A DNA stretch of 64,000 nucleotides from JACVRW01 sp963734025 (GCA_963734025.1 CAVTFR010000002.1:124001-188000); one strand, 5' to 3'. Positions 41,186 through 50,003 are shown, counted from the first letter of the stretch. A program made the numbers and translations. The notes: generated by a model from the sequence alone, not told the origin.

Positions 41186-41653
41186 CTAGCTGCGCTTGAT
41201 CGTCCGCACGGCCTGCTCCGGCGTCCAGACCTCGATCTCCAGGCCGTTGCGCTCGGCGTTCAGGCCGACCGTCGAGACCTCGCGCAGGTCGAGCCGAAAC
41301 AGGTGTGAGGGTCCTGCGGGCGCGTCGCTGTTGATCTCCGCGACGCGCTCGGGATCGGTGATCTCCTCCGCGATCCCGGCCAGCTTGGCGTCGCCCTCCC
41401 ACTCGGCCGGCTCCACTGACCCGCTGTGGAGCGCGAAGCGGGGGTCGCGCTGCAGGTCGCACGCCTTGAGCGCCTGCCACATCGAGCCGATCCACAGCTC
41501 CCCTTCGAGGAATGCCGTCTCGGTTCCCGAGATGCGCGGCGAGCCGTCGCGGCGCAGCGTCGCGATTGTCTTGTGCGTGTGGGCGTCGAGACGGGCGCGC
41601 ACGCTCTTGGCGAGCTCCGGCGCCTCCGCCTCGAACTCTGTCCAGCTCGGCAT
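41186..41653 (-). CDS. pyridoxamine 5'-phosphate oxidase-fold protein
   Basis: 155 residues from ATG 41653. HTHKTIATLRRDGSPRISGT, ELWIGSMWQALKACDLQRDP and RFALHSG form the split-barrel FMN/F420-binding fold, ending FRLDLREVSTVGLN. Actinobacterial members may bind FMN, F420 or haem; which one is unclear. It is divergent from the AraC-like regulator gene, a possible regulatory pair. Confidence 0.8.
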   Translation of the reverse strand: MPSWTEFEAEAPELAKSVRARLDAHTHKTIATLRRDGSPRISGTETAFLEGELWIGSMWQALKACDLQRDPRFALHSGSVEPAEWEGDAKLAGIAEEITDPERVAEINSDAPAGPSHLFRLDLREVSTVGLNAERNGLEIEVWTPEQAVRTIKRS

Positions 41654-41693
41654 GACCCGACCGTGACGGCTCGCCCGCCGGGCGTCCACGAGC

Positions 41694-42644
41694 TTGTCGA
41701 ATGCGATCAAGATTCCTCCCATGGCAGACCGCCTGCGCGACCTGATCGACCTCGTGCTCGGCTCGCTCGACGAGCCGGACACCGACGGCCGCGCGCTCGC
41801 TCGACGCGCATACTTCTCGCGCGACCATCTCGACCGGCTGCTCGCTGCGGCGACCGGCGAGTCCCCGGTCGGCCTGAGGCGGCGGCTTCTGCTCGAGCGG
41901 GCGGCCTGGCAGCTGGGCGCCGGCGCCGCCACGCCGGGTGAGGCGGCGCGAGCGGCGGGCTACGGATCGGCTGCGGCGTTCTCGCGCGCCTTCGCGCGAG
42001 CCCACGGCGTGCCGCCCAGCGGGTTCGCCGGCTCGGGCCGGCCGTTCGCCCTCGAGGCGCCCAACGGCATCCACTTCCATCCGCCCGCCGCCCTGCTGAT
42101 CCCGGGCACCGGTGAGCTCTCGGCGAGGCGCGACCTGACCGAGCGCATGGTCTCCCATCACCTCGCCCGCGTGCGCGAGCTGCTCGAGGCGGCCGCCACC
42201 CTGCCGGCGTCCGAGCTCGAGCGCGAGCTGCGCCCCGGGCTGGTCGTCGTCTGGTTCGAGCGTGAGGAAACGAGCGCCGCAGTGATGGCCGAACGCCTCG
42301 TCTACACGCTCGAGGTCTGGGTGGCGGCGATCACGGGGCAGCCCGCTCCAGCCGCAGGCGGCGACCTGCTGCGCCGCTTCGAGCGCGCGGCGCTCGCGTT
42401 CACGCGGCTCGCGCGCCGGATCCGTGACAGCGGCGCCTGGGACGACGCCTTCGTCGACGCCCTCTGCGAGCCGCCGCAGTCGTTCACCTACGGGGGCGTG
42501 ATCGCGCACGTGCTGAGCTACGGCGCGGTCCGTCGTGAGGCGCTCGCCGGCGTCCTCGCCGAGCTGGGGGCGCCGGTGCCCTCCTCCGGCGACCCAATCG
42601 AATGGGAGCAGAAGGCGCTCGGTGCCGAGCGCCGGCCGGCCTAA
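41694..42644 (+). CDS. AraC-type regulator fused to a DinB-like domain
   Basis: 316 residues; ATG 41694 or 41721. The first 100 residues form a double AraC HTH (DGRALARRAYFSRDHLDRLL; AARAAGYGSAAAFSRAFARA; HGVPPSGF). The rest resembles a DinB/YfiT four-helix bundle (LTERMVSHHLARVRELLEAA; LEVWVAAITGQPAPA; FTYGGVIAHVLSYGAVRREA) with His residues placed for metal. This arrangement reverses the usual C-terminal HTH of AraC proteins. Ligand unknown. Confidence 0.75.
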   Translation: MSNAIKIPPMADRLRDLIDLVLGSLDEPDTDGRALARRAYFSRDHLDRLLAAATGESPVGLRRRLLLERAAWQLGAGAATPGEAARAAGYGSAAAFSRAFARAHGVPPSGFAGSGRPFALEAPNGIHFHPPAALLIPGTGELSARRDLTERMVSHHLARVRELLEAAATLPASELERELRPGLVVVWFEREETSAAVMAERLVYTLEVWVAAITGQPAPAAGGDLLRRFERAALAFTRLARRIRDSGAWDDAFVDALCEPPQSFTYGGVIAHVLSYGAVRREALAGVLAELGAPVPSSGDPIEWEQKALGAERRPA

Positions 42645-43930
42645 CGGTCCTTGCGCTCGCGCGGCACGCGGCCCGCCTCGGCACCGCGCTCCTGGGTGGG
42701 ACCCCCGGGGGCCGGAATGCCGAGCACGCGCATCGCCTTCAGGCCGAGCGACAGGCGCTCGCGGCCGTCGGTCGAGGAGACGTCGAGCGAGGTCAGCTCC
42801 CGCACGCGCTCGAGGCGGTAGCGAACGGTGTGGCGGTGGGTGAAGAGGCGCTCGGCGGTGCGGGCCACGTTGCCGTCCGCGTCGAGGAAGGCCTCGAGCG
42901 TGCGGACGAGCTCGGTCTCGTACTGGTCGTCGTAGGTCACGAGCGGGGCGACGGTCTCGTCGAAGAAGCCGCGCAGCTCGCCGGGGTCCTCGCTCATCGC
43001 CGGCAGCAGCAGCCGGTAGGCGCCCGTCTCCTCGAAGGAAAGCTCGGCGATGCCGCGGGCCTCGGCCACATTGGCGGCGAGGAGCGCCTCGGCGCCGGCG
43101 CGATGGAGGTCGGCCGGGTCCCCGGTGTGGCGCGAGCGGGCGACCGTGACCACGAATCCAGCCAGGCTTGCCTCCAGCTCGCGGAAGACGGCGGCGGCGA
43201 CGCGCCGTCCTGTCGCATGGCCCGGGGTGAGGATCACGAGCTCGCGATCGGAGCGCAGGCCGGCCAGCTCGTTCGGGCCGGCGCCGTGCGCGGCTGCCCA
43301 GCCGGCCTCGACGAGCGCCGCCAGCGATGTGCGCTCGACCGCGCGCGCGCCGCGCTCGGCAAGCGTCAGGACGCGCGCTCGCCAGTCGCCCTCCTCGGGA
43401 TGCTGGGGCCGGGCGCGCACCACCAGGGCGGTGGCGCCGTACGAGAGGTCGCAGCCGAGTTCGGCCGAGCGGGCGGCGATGTTCTCGCGATCGGTGATGC
43501 TGCGGGACAGCAGGTCGCCGAGGAAGTCGCCGACGGCCTCCTCGCTCGCCCGCTCGGGCGCCTTCGCACGCTCGAGCTCGAGCCCGATCAGGTTGGCGAC
43601 GAGCCGCAGGAGCGCGGGCGGCGGCGACTCGCTGCGCGCCCGGAAGCGAAGCTGCCCGACCGCCGCATCCGCCACGAGCAGCTCGACCGTCTCGGTGTCG
43701 TCCTCGCCCGCCATCACGCGGCGCTCGTCCTCCGGCGACGAGCATGCCACTGCCAGGACGCTGCTCGAGGAGTCGAGCACGATCACGCTGGCGTCGAGGG
43801 CTCGCCCCGCCGCGCGCGTGACAGAGGGCAGTCCGGCGCCGGACTCGACGGCCTCTGAGACCTCGTCCAGCGCCTCGAGAAACGAACGCGGCTGAGCGGC
43901 CGCGCCGACTGATGGACGGCTTGCGGCCAT
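42641..43930 (-). CDS. PucR/CdaR-family transcriptional regulator
   Basis: 429 residues. A GAF-like sensory part (1-120) and a central GGDEF-derived region lead to the C-terminal HTH_30 (LEAFLDADGNVARTAERLFT, HRHTVRYRLERVRELTSLDV). The family activates purine, sugar or amino-acid catabolic genes. TACGAT lies 6 nt before the ATG. Its stop interlocks with the convergent AraC-like gene. Confidence 0.88.
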   Translation of the reverse strand: MAASRPSVGAAAQPRSFLEALDEVSEAVESGAGLPSVTRAAGRALDASVIVLDSSSSVLAVACSSPEDERRVMAGEDDTETVELLVADAAVGQLRFRARSESPPPALLRLVANLIGLELERAKAPERASEEAVGDFLGDLLSRSITDRENIAARSAELGCDLSYGATALVVRARPQHPEEGDWRARVLTLAERGARAVERTSLAALVEAGWAAAHGAGPNELAGLRSDRELVILTPGHATGRRVAAAVFRELEASLAGFVVTVARSRHTGDPADLHRAGAEALLAANVAEARGIAELSFEETGAYRLLLPAMSEDPGELRGFFDETVAPLVTYDDQYETELVRTLEAFLDADGNVARTAERLFTHRHTVRYRLERVRELTSLDVSSTDGRERLSLGLKAMRVLGIPAPGGPTQERGAEAGRVPRERKDR

Positions 43931-43936
43931 CCAACG

Positions 43937-43942
43937 ATCGTA
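43937..43942 (-). promoter_or_regulatory. -10-like TACGAT before the PucR gene
   Basis: Hexamer 6 nt before ATG 43930. Confidence 0.4.
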
Positions 43943-43987
43943 TCGACGCCCCGCATCTCGCGGCAGGGAACCGCCGCAAATTGGGGC

Positions 43988-44212
43988 CTACGCGTAGGTG
44001 TCGTAGGTCCAGACGACAGCCAGGCCGATCGCCGTACCGATGCCCAGCAGGGTGCCCAGGATGAAGAGCGTCAGGAAGCTCGCCGCGATCTTCTCCCACA
44101 CGCGGCCGTAGCAACGCCAGGCCGGAATCAGGATCAGGACGATGTAACAGGCGACCACGAGCCCGCCCGCCAGCGCGATCGCGATCTCGGTGTTGGAGAG
44201 GTCCACGTTCAT
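43988..44212 (-). CDS. small two-helix membrane protein
   Basis: 74 residues. Helices EIAIALAGGLVVACYIVLIL and FLTLFILGTLLGIGTAIGLA are joined by a short basic loop. The ATG overlaps the stop of the DedA-PAP2 gene (ATGA), so it is co-translated with it and may be a partner. Family not recognised. Confidence 0.7.
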   Translation of the reverse strand: MNVDLSNTEIAIALAGGLVVACYIVLILIPAWRCYGRVWEKIAASFLTLFILGTLLGIGTAIGLAVVWTYDTYA

Positions 44213-45798
44213 CGTTCGGCACGCGCGAGCGGCGGGTCGGGCTCGCGCCGCCCGCCATTGTGGCGCACGTAGTCGACGATCAGGGCAATCGCGACCAGCG
44301 TGGCGAAGATTCCACAGCCGATTCCCCAGCCCGCCGCCACATCGGACCAGTAATGCGCGCGCAGGTAGATGCGCGAGAGGCCGATCGCGGCCGCAAGCAC
44401 GATCGCCACTGTTACGAGAGCCGCGTTCACCGTCAGCCCGATCCGGCGAGCGACGATCAGCGCCACCACGATCCACACCGTCGCGTAGGCGGCGTGCCCG
44501 CTCGGGAAGGACGACAGCGAGGTCTCGACGAGCGGGTCCGGCGGCCGCGGGCGGTCGATCGCGGCCTTGGCGATATGCACGGCCGCATAGGTCAGCACCG
44601 ACCCCGTGACCAGCACGACGAGCTCGGCCCAGCGCTGCCGCACGGCCAGAAGCACCGACGTGGCGAGCACTAGCGCGAGCACGGTGGGGAGCGCCCCGAG
44701 CGCGCTGACGACCTGCGCCACGTCGACGAGCGCCGCGTTGTAGAGCTTGTCCGCGAGGTCGAGCAGCTCGGTGTCGAGCGGCGTCGGGCCGGGGTCGCCG
44801 GACAGCTCGACGATGTAGAGGACGTAGACGAAGATGCCGACTCCCGCCACCGCCACCGCCGTCGAGAGCTCGAGCCCGAGCTCCCCCGGCGTGACCCGAT
44901 TCCAGAGGAAGCGCAGCTCGGGGACCACCGCGTCGTAGACCGGCTTCACCACCCAGCGGTAGAGCGGCCGCCCGACGATGAAGAGCGGCCGGACGAGCGG
45001 ATGGCTCTCGTGTGCGAGCAGCCAGTCCCTGATGTCGGCGCGGCGCTTGTAGGCGACGACGACCCCGACGATCACCGCGACGGTCACCCCGAAGCCGAAG
45101 ATCGCCTGGCCCGCCACGTGCGCCACCCGGTCGAACGAGCGCCAGAAGATGTAGCCCAGCGTGCAGAAGATCGTCGACCAGAGGCCGGTCCCGATGATGC
45201 TGTAGGGGATGAAGCGCCGGTAGGAGAGGCCCGACGACCCGGCGATGAAGGGCGCCAGGGCCCTGACGAGGCCGATGAAGCGGCCGACCAGGATCGTCTT
45301 GCCGCCGTGCCGGTCGAAGTATCCATCCACCTGGTCGAGCCGCTCGTGCGTGATCTTGACGCGCGGGCCGTGCTTCTCGAGGAAGCTGCGCCCGAGCCGG
45401 CGGCCGATGAAGAAGCTCGTGGTGTCGCCGAGGATCGCGCAGATCCAGACGATCGCGATCAGCGGCAGGAGCGAGATGGTGCCCTCGCCTGCGATCACCC
45501 CGCCCGCGATCACCACCGTCTCGCCCGGCGCAACGAGCCCGACGAAAGCGCCCGTCTCGAGGAAGGCCATCACGCCGACGAGCGCGTAGGTCCACGGACC
45601 GAGCGCCTCGGCGATGTCCTCGATCACATCCTTCGGATCGGGCAGCTCGGACAGGACCCCGGTCGAATAGACGGCGAGCGCGAGCGCGATCAGGACCCCG
45701 ATCCCCTTGCGCTCGAGCGACAACCGCCGCCACCGCCAGACGACATAGGCCGCGACCAGCACTGCCGCGACGGCGGCGATGACCTCGCGGGTGTCCAT
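44209..45798 (-). CDS. DedA-PAP2 fusion membrane protein
   Basis: 529 residues. The N-terminal half is DedA/SNARE-associated (FLETGAFVGLVAPGETVVIA, GDTTSFFIGRRLGRSFLEKH, GRFIGLVRALAPFIAG). The C-terminal half is a PAP2 phosphatase with all three motifs: KAAIDRPRP, SSFPSGHAAY and SRIYLRAHYWSDV. DedA proteins flip or carry lipids such as undecaprenyl phosphate, and PAP2 enzymes dephosphorylate lipid pyrophosphates, so the fusion may couple dephosphorylation and recycling of a lipid carrier (inference). TACCCT lies 8 nt before the ATG. Confidence 0.88.
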   Translation of the reverse strand: MDTREVIAAVAAVLVAAYVVWRWRRLSLERKGIGVLIALALAVYSTGVLSELPDPKDVIEDIAEALGPWTYALVGVMAFLETGAFVGLVAPGETVVIAGGVIAGEGTISLLPLIAIVWICAILGDTTSFFIGRRLGRSFLEKHGPRVKITHERLDQVDGYFDRHGGKTILVGRFIGLVRALAPFIAGSSGLSYRRFIPYSIIGTGLWSTIFCTLGYIFWRSFDRVAHVAGQAIFGFGVTVAVIVGVVVAYKRRADIRDWLLAHESHPLVRPLFIVGRPLYRWVVKPVYDAVVPELRFLWNRVTPGELGLELSTAVAVAGVGIFVYVLYIVELSGDPGPTPLDTELLDLADKLYNAALVDVAQVVSALGALPTVLALVLATSVLLAVRQRWAELVVLVTGSVLTYAAVHIAKAAIDRPRPPDPLVETSLSSFPSGHAAYATVWIVVALIVARRIGLTVNAALVTVAIVLAAAIGLSRIYLRAHYWSDVAAGWGIGCGIFATLVAIALIVDYVRHNGGRREPDPPLARAER

Positions 45799-45806
45799 GC
45801 GGCGTG

Positions 45807-45812
45807 AGGGTA
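45807..45812 (-). promoter_or_regulatory. -10-like TACCCT before DedA-PAP2
   Basis: Hexamer 8 nt before ATG 45798. Confidence 0.35.
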
Positions 45813-45836
45813 CGGAAGGCGGCCGCTCAGCCAGGC

Positions 45837-46676
45837 TCAGCCGTGGCGGAGCTCGCTGACCATAGCTCCTGGGATGCCCGCCGCGGACGCCTCAGCCTCC
45901 GCGCGGTCGCTGAACAACCCGAAGCAGGTCGGCCCGGAGCCGCTGACCGCCGCCCCCAGCGCACCGCTCCCGCGCAGTCGACTCAGGGCGCCGCCGAGAT
46001 CGGGGCGCAGCGACAGGGCGGCCGGCTCGAGGTCGTTCTCGAGCGCGGCGCCGAGCCGGTCCGGACTGCCGGCGGCAAGCTCGCGCAGCGACTCGGCGTC
46101 GAGCCGCTCGCGCCCGCCTCCGAGCCGGTCGAGCTCCGCGTAGACCTCACCGGTGCGAAGACCCGCGGCGCTTGGCACGAGCACCGCTGTCAGGGGTGGC
46201 AGAACGACGGGTTCGACCAACTCGCCCACCCCCTGGACGAGAGCGTGCGCCGGCTCGATCTGGCTCGGCACGTCCGCACCTACGCGCGCGCCCAGCTCGC
46301 GCAGGCCGTCCGCGTCGAGCGGGAAGCCACTCATGCGGTTGACGATGCGCAGCACGGCCGCCGCGTCCGCGCTTCCGCCCCCCAGCCCCGCCGCGACGGG
46401 GATGCGCTTGGCGATCCGCACGCCCACCTGCTCCCCAGGAAGCCCGCCTGTGTGCTCGCGGAAGGCCTCGATCGCCGCGAGGGCGAGGTTCTTCCCCTCG
46501 ATGCCCGGGCATTCGACGCTGTCGTCGCCGTCGACGCCGGCCGGACCGCCGCGGACCTCGTCCGCGAGATCGATCGACGCGAACAACGAGCAGAGCGGGT
46601 GCAGGCCGTCGGCGCGAGGGCGGCCCACGTGGAGAACCAGGTTGAGCTTCGCGTAGGCGCGCTCATCGATCAACAC
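45837..46676 (-). CDS. ispE: 4-diphosphocytidyl-2-C-methyl-D-erythritol kinase
   Basis: 279 residues from GTG 46676. AYAKLNLVLHVGRPRADGLH, KRIPVAAGLGGGSADAAAVL (ATP loop) and GAAVSGSGPTCFGLF are GHMP/IspE hallmarks. It carries out the fourth step of the non-mevalonate isoprenoid pathway. It follows ksgA by 10 nt, the conserved ksgA-ispE order. Confidence 0.94.
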   Translation of the reverse strand: MLIDERAYAKLNLVLHVGRPRADGLHPLCSLFASIDLADEVRGGPAGVDGDDSVECPGIEGKNLALAAIEAFREHTGGLPGEQVGVRIAKRIPVAAGLGGGSADAAAVLRIVNRMSGFPLDADGLRELGARVGADVPSQIEPAHALVQGVGELVEPVVLPPLTAVLVPSAAGLRTGEVYAELDRLGGGRERLDAESLRELAAGSPDRLGAALENDLEPAALSLRPDLGGALSRLRGSGALGAAVSGSGPTCFGLFSDRAEAEASAAGIPGAMVSELRHG

Positions 46677-46686
46677 CGCGGGGAGG

Positions 46687-47559
46687 CTAGATGCGGCGGG
46701 GCCGCAGGGCGGCGATCCGCTCGCCTCCGAGCTCGCTCGCGAGCCGCGCCCAGTCCGCCGGTGCGAGCCGCTCCGCGCGGGTATCGGCGGGCCGGCCCAT
46801 GCGCTCGAGGGCGGCGCGGGTGGCGGCGCGGATGTCGTCCGGCGCACCGGGCGCCAACGCGAGCGAGCCCGCGAGAGCCTTGCGCCGGTGGGCGAAGCCG
46901 GCGTGCACGAGCGTCACGAGCCCGGGCGGCGGCGCGGGCGCCGTCCGCCGCAGCAGCACAAGCGCCGAGTCGACGTTCGGGACCGGATGGAAGACGGTGC
47001 GCGGGACCTTGCGCAGGAGGCGCACGTCGCAGGAGAGCTGGGCGAGCACCGAGGTCGCGCCGTAGCTTCGCCCGCCGGGGGCCGCCGCGAGCCTGTCCGC
47101 CACCTCGCGCTGGATCATCGCCACCCAGAGGGTGGCCTCGGGGAGCTCGCCGATCGCCTTGAGCAGCACCGTGGCGGCGACCCCGTAGGGCAGGTTCGCC
47201 ACGACCTTCCGCGGCGCCGGGTCGAGCGACCCGAAGTCGAGCTTGACCGCGTCGGCCAGATGGAGGTCGACGTTGGCGAAGGGATCGAGCGCGTCGCGCA
47301 GCGGCTCCTCGAGCGTGCGGTCGACCTCGACCACGTGCAGGTGGCTCACGCGCGGCGCCAGGTACTCGGAAAGGACGCCGAGGCCGCCCCCCACCTCGAG
47401 CACCACGTCGGCGTTCGTGAGCTCGGCGGCGTCCCCGATCAGGCGCAGGATGTTGTCGTCTATCAGGAAGTTCTGCCCCAGCTCGCGGTTCGGCCGGATC
47501 CCGAAGGCCTGCAGCCGGCGCAGGCTTGCCTGGCGAGGTACGGCCCGCGGCTCGCTCAC
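46687..47559 (-). CDS. ksgA: 16S rRNA dimethyladenosine methyltransferase KsgA/RsmA
   Basis: 290 residues from a GTG that overlaps the tatD stop (GTGA). RRLQAFGIRPNRELGQNFLI, VVLEVGGGLGVLSEYLAP (SAM site), KVVANLPYGVAATVL (catalytic NLPY) and RTVFHPVPNVDSALVLL are present. It dimethylates the two adenines of 16S helix 45 during 30S assembly. Confidence 0.95.
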   Translation of the reverse strand: MSEPRAVPRQASLRRLQAFGIRPNRELGQNFLIDDNILRLIGDAAELTNADVVLEVGGGLGVLSEYLAPRVSHLHVVEVDRTLEEPLRDALDPFANVDLHLADAVKLDFGSLDPAPRKVVANLPYGVAATVLLKAIGELPEATLWVAMIQREVADRLAAAPGGRSYGATSVLAQLSCDVRLLRKVPRTVFHPVPNVDSALVLLRRTAPAPPPGLVTLVHAGFAHRRKALAGSLALAPGAPDDIRAATRAALERMGRPADTRAERLAPADWARLASELGGERIAALRPRRI

Positions 47560-48308
47560 GGCCCGAACACGCGCGCGGCGTTCGCCTCGACAGTGCTCTC
47601 GAGCGCCTCGTAGGAGACCCCGCGGAGCGCGGCGACGTGGCGGGCGGTATGGACGACGTTGGCGGGCTCGTTGGGCTTCCCGCGCAGCGGCTGGGGCGAC
47701 AGGTAGGGGGAGTCCGTCTCGACGAGGAGCAGCTCGGGGAGCAGCGCGCGAGCGGCGTCCTGGAGTTCCGTCGCCTTCGGATAGGTGACGTTGCCGGCGA
47801 ACGAGCAGAGGTAGCCGCGCTCGACGCACTCCTCGAGCCGTTCAGGCGCGGAGAAGCAATGGAGAACCACGGCCGGAAGCGAGCCCGCGTGCTCCTGCAG
47901 GATCGCGAACGTGTCGTCCTCGGCAGCGCGCGTGTGGATGACGACCGGGAGCCCGGCGCGCGCGGCCAGCCCGAGCTGGGCCTCGAACGCGCGCCGCTGG
48001 TCGTCGCGCGGGGCGTAGTCGCGGTAGTAGTCAAGCCCGGTCTCCCCGATCGCCCGCGCGCGCGGGTCGGCCGCGGCCCGCTCGACCGCCTCGAGGTCCG
48101 CAGGGCCGAAGCCCTCGGTCTCGTGCGGGTGGCGGCCGACGATCGCGACCACCTCCTCGTGGTTGCGGGCGCTGGCGAGCGCGCGCTCGATCGAAGGCTC
48201 GTCGGTGCCTACCGTCGCCAGCCGCGTGACCCCGGCGGCGCGCGCCCGCTCGACGAGCTCCGAGTCCGGCGGCTCGCACGCATCGAGGTGACAATGCGTG
48301 TCGATCAA
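47556..48308 (-). CDS. tatD: TatD-family metal-dependent deoxyribonuclease
   Basis: 250 residues from TTG. DTHCHLD, VGRHPHET, IGETGLDYYRDYAPRDDQRR, VIHTRAAEDDTF, LHCFSA and VETDSPYLSP carry the metal-binding His, Glu and Asp residues of the TatD TIM barrel. 3'-5' DNase/RNase activity is known for family members. Between metG and ksgA as in many Gram-positives. Confidence 0.94.
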   Translation of the reverse strand: MIDTHCHLDACEPPDSELVERARAAGVTRLATVGTDEPSIERALASARNHEEVVAIVGRHPHETEGFGPADLEAVERAAADPRARAIGETGLDYYRDYAPRDDQRRAFEAQLGLAARAGLPVVIHTRAAEDDTFAILQEHAGSLPAVVLHCFSAPERLEECVERGYLCSFAGNVTYPKATELQDAARALLPELLLVETDSPYLSPQPLRGKPNEPANVVHTARHVAALRGVSYEALESTVEANAARVFGP

Positions 48309-48314
48309 GGGTCA

Positions 48315-48473
48315 GTGCTCCCCGCCGAAAGCACCGTCGAGGATCGGGCGAGCCAGGACCGTGGCTGAGAAGCCCGCGGGCGGAGCCGATGCCGCAGCGT
48401 CGGCAAGCATCGCGGGCGCCGTCAGGCGGAGTCCCCGCCGTCCGAGCGCGACGGTAGTCGAGGCGGGGAGCAC
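48315..48473 (-). ncRNA. candidate structured RNA element between metG and tatD
   Basis: GTGCTCCCCGCC (48315-48326) is the exact inverse of 48462-48473, closing 159 nt. Inside, read on the minus strand, are CCGTC/GACGG with a 7-nt loop, a GCCCGCG/CGCGGGC arm enclosing GATGC/GCATC, and AGCCA/TGGCT with a 6-nt loop: three hairpins round a junction. The outer stem starts directly after the metG stop and ends 6 nt before the tatD TTG. It could be an attenuator, processing site or riboswitch of the operon. No known riboswitch core is visible, and either strand could form the fold. Confidence 0.5.
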
Positions 48474-49994
48474 CTAGGCTGCGGGCGTCTCGGCCTCGAC
48501 GCGCGGGAAGAGCTGGCCAAGCTCGCCGATGGCCGCGCCCCCGCCGACGGCCCCGAAGCGCGCGCTCTCGAGCGACAGGTCCGGCCGCCCCAGCGCCTCG
48601 AGCAGGCGCTCGGCCGAGGCGGGCATGAACGGATGCAGCAGCACCGATACCAGCCGCAGACCTTCGGCCAGCGCGTACAGCACCTCGTCCAGGCGCTCCG
48701 CCTGCGACTCGTCCTTGGACAGCTGCCAGGGCTGCTCCTCCTGCACGTAGCGGTTGAGCAGCTTGATGCGCCGCCAGATCTCGTCGAGCGCGACGGTCAG
48801 CTCGACCCGGTCGATCGCGTCCTGGACCGCCTCCGAGATGCCCTCGAACTCGGCCGCCAGCGCCGCCGGGGCCTCGGCGTCGGGCACGACGCCGTCCCGG
48901 TAGCGGCCGATCATCGCGAGCGTCCGGCTCGCCAGGTTGCCGTACTCGTTCGCCAGCTCCGTCGTGTAGCGGGTCTCGAAGCCCTCCGGCGACACGCCGC
49001 CGTCCGAGCCGAAGCTCACCTCGCGGAGCACGTAGAAGCGCAGCGCGTCGGGGCCGTACAGGTCCGCGACCTGAAACGGGTCGATCACGTTGCCGAGCGA
49101 CTTGGACATCTTGTGCTCGCCGAGCAGCAGGTAACCGTGGATGGTGACCCGGCGCGGCACCTCCAGCCCGGCGGCCATCAGCATCGCCGGCCAGATCACC
49201 GCGTGGAACTTGAGGATGTCCTTGCCGATCAGGTGAACGTCGGCGGGCCAGAAGCGCTCGGTCAGGTCCTCGCCGGGCCGCGCGTAGGAGAGCGCCGTGT
49301 AGTAGTTGAGGAGCGCGTCGATCCAGACGTAGATGACCTGCGTCGGATCCCACGGCACCGGCACGCCCCACTTGAGCCGCTGGCGGCTCAGAGACAAGTC
49401 GCGCAGCCCGCTCCTGATGAATGCGAGCGCCTCGTTGTAGCGGTTCTGCGGCGTGACGAAGTCCGGGCGGTCGGCGTACAGGCGCTCGAGCGGCTCCTGG
49501 AAGGTGGACAGCCGAAAGAACCAGTTGTCCTCCTGTTCGATCTCGAGCACGATCTTGTGGATCGGGCAGCGGTTGCCTTCCTCGAGCTCGGACTCGGTCT
49601 TGAAGTCGGCGCAGCGTGGGCAGTACCAGCCCTCGTAGTGCCCGGCGTAGACGTGCCCGTTGGCGTAGATCCGCTGCACGACTTCGGCGACCTTGGCCAT
49701 GTGCTCCGGGTCCGTCGTGCGGATGAAGAAGTCGTTCGTGACGTTGAGCGTGGCCGCGAGCTCCTTGAAGCGCACGGCGTTGGCATCGCCGAGCTCGCGC
49801 GGCGTGATGCCGAGCCTCTCGGCCTCCTGCGCGACCGGCTCGCCGTGCTCGTCCGTGCCCGTGAGGAAGAAGACGTCCTCGCCGCGCTGGCGCATGTGAC
49901 GCGCGAGCACGTCGGCGGCGATCGTCGTGTAGGCGTGGCCGAGATGGGGCTCGCCGTTCACGTAGTAGATGGGAGTCGTCACGTAGTACGGCAT
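48474..49994 (-). CDS. metG: methionyl-tRNA synthetase
   Basis: 506 residues. YYVNGEPHLGHAYTTIAADV has the HIGH-type motif (HLGH), FFLTGTDEHGEPV follows, a zinc knuckle CPRCADF...NRCPIH lies near residue 125-150, and KMSKSLGNVIDPF is the KMSKS loop. An anticodon-binding helical domain completes it; there is no C-terminal EMAP domain. TAGCAT lies 9 nt before the ATG. Confidence 0.97.
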   Translation of the reverse strand: MPYYVTTPIYYVNGEPHLGHAYTTIAADVLARHMRQRGEDVFFLTGTDEHGEPVAQEAERLGITPRELGDANAVRFKELAATLNVTNDFFIRTTDPEHMAKVAEVVQRIYANGHVYAGHYEGWYCPRCADFKTESELEEGNRCPIHKIVLEIEQEDNWFFRLSTFQEPLERLYADRPDFVTPQNRYNEALAFIRSGLRDLSLSRQRLKWGVPVPWDPTQVIYVWIDALLNYYTALSYARPGEDLTERFWPADVHLIGKDILKFHAVIWPAMLMAAGLEVPRRVTIHGYLLLGEHKMSKSLGNVIDPFQVADLYGPDALRFYVLREVSFGSDGGVSPEGFETRYTTELANEYGNLASRTLAMIGRYRDGVVPDAEAPAALAAEFEGISEAVQDAIDRVELTVALDEIWRRIKLLNRYVQEEQPWQLSKDESQAERLDEVLYALAEGLRLVSVLLHPFMPASAERLLEALGRPDLSLESARFGAVGGGAAIGELGQLFPRVEAETPAA

Positions 49995-50003
49995 CGCTAT
50001 CCG

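Noticed and set aside
39666..44258. A 1530-codon open frame on the minus strand through glmU, tRNA-Gln and beyond
   Set aside because: Only the last 457 codons (glmU) look like protein. The rest is Arg/Gly/Ala-rich, covers a tRNA and lies antisense or out of frame to recognisable genes; such frames arise from high GC content.
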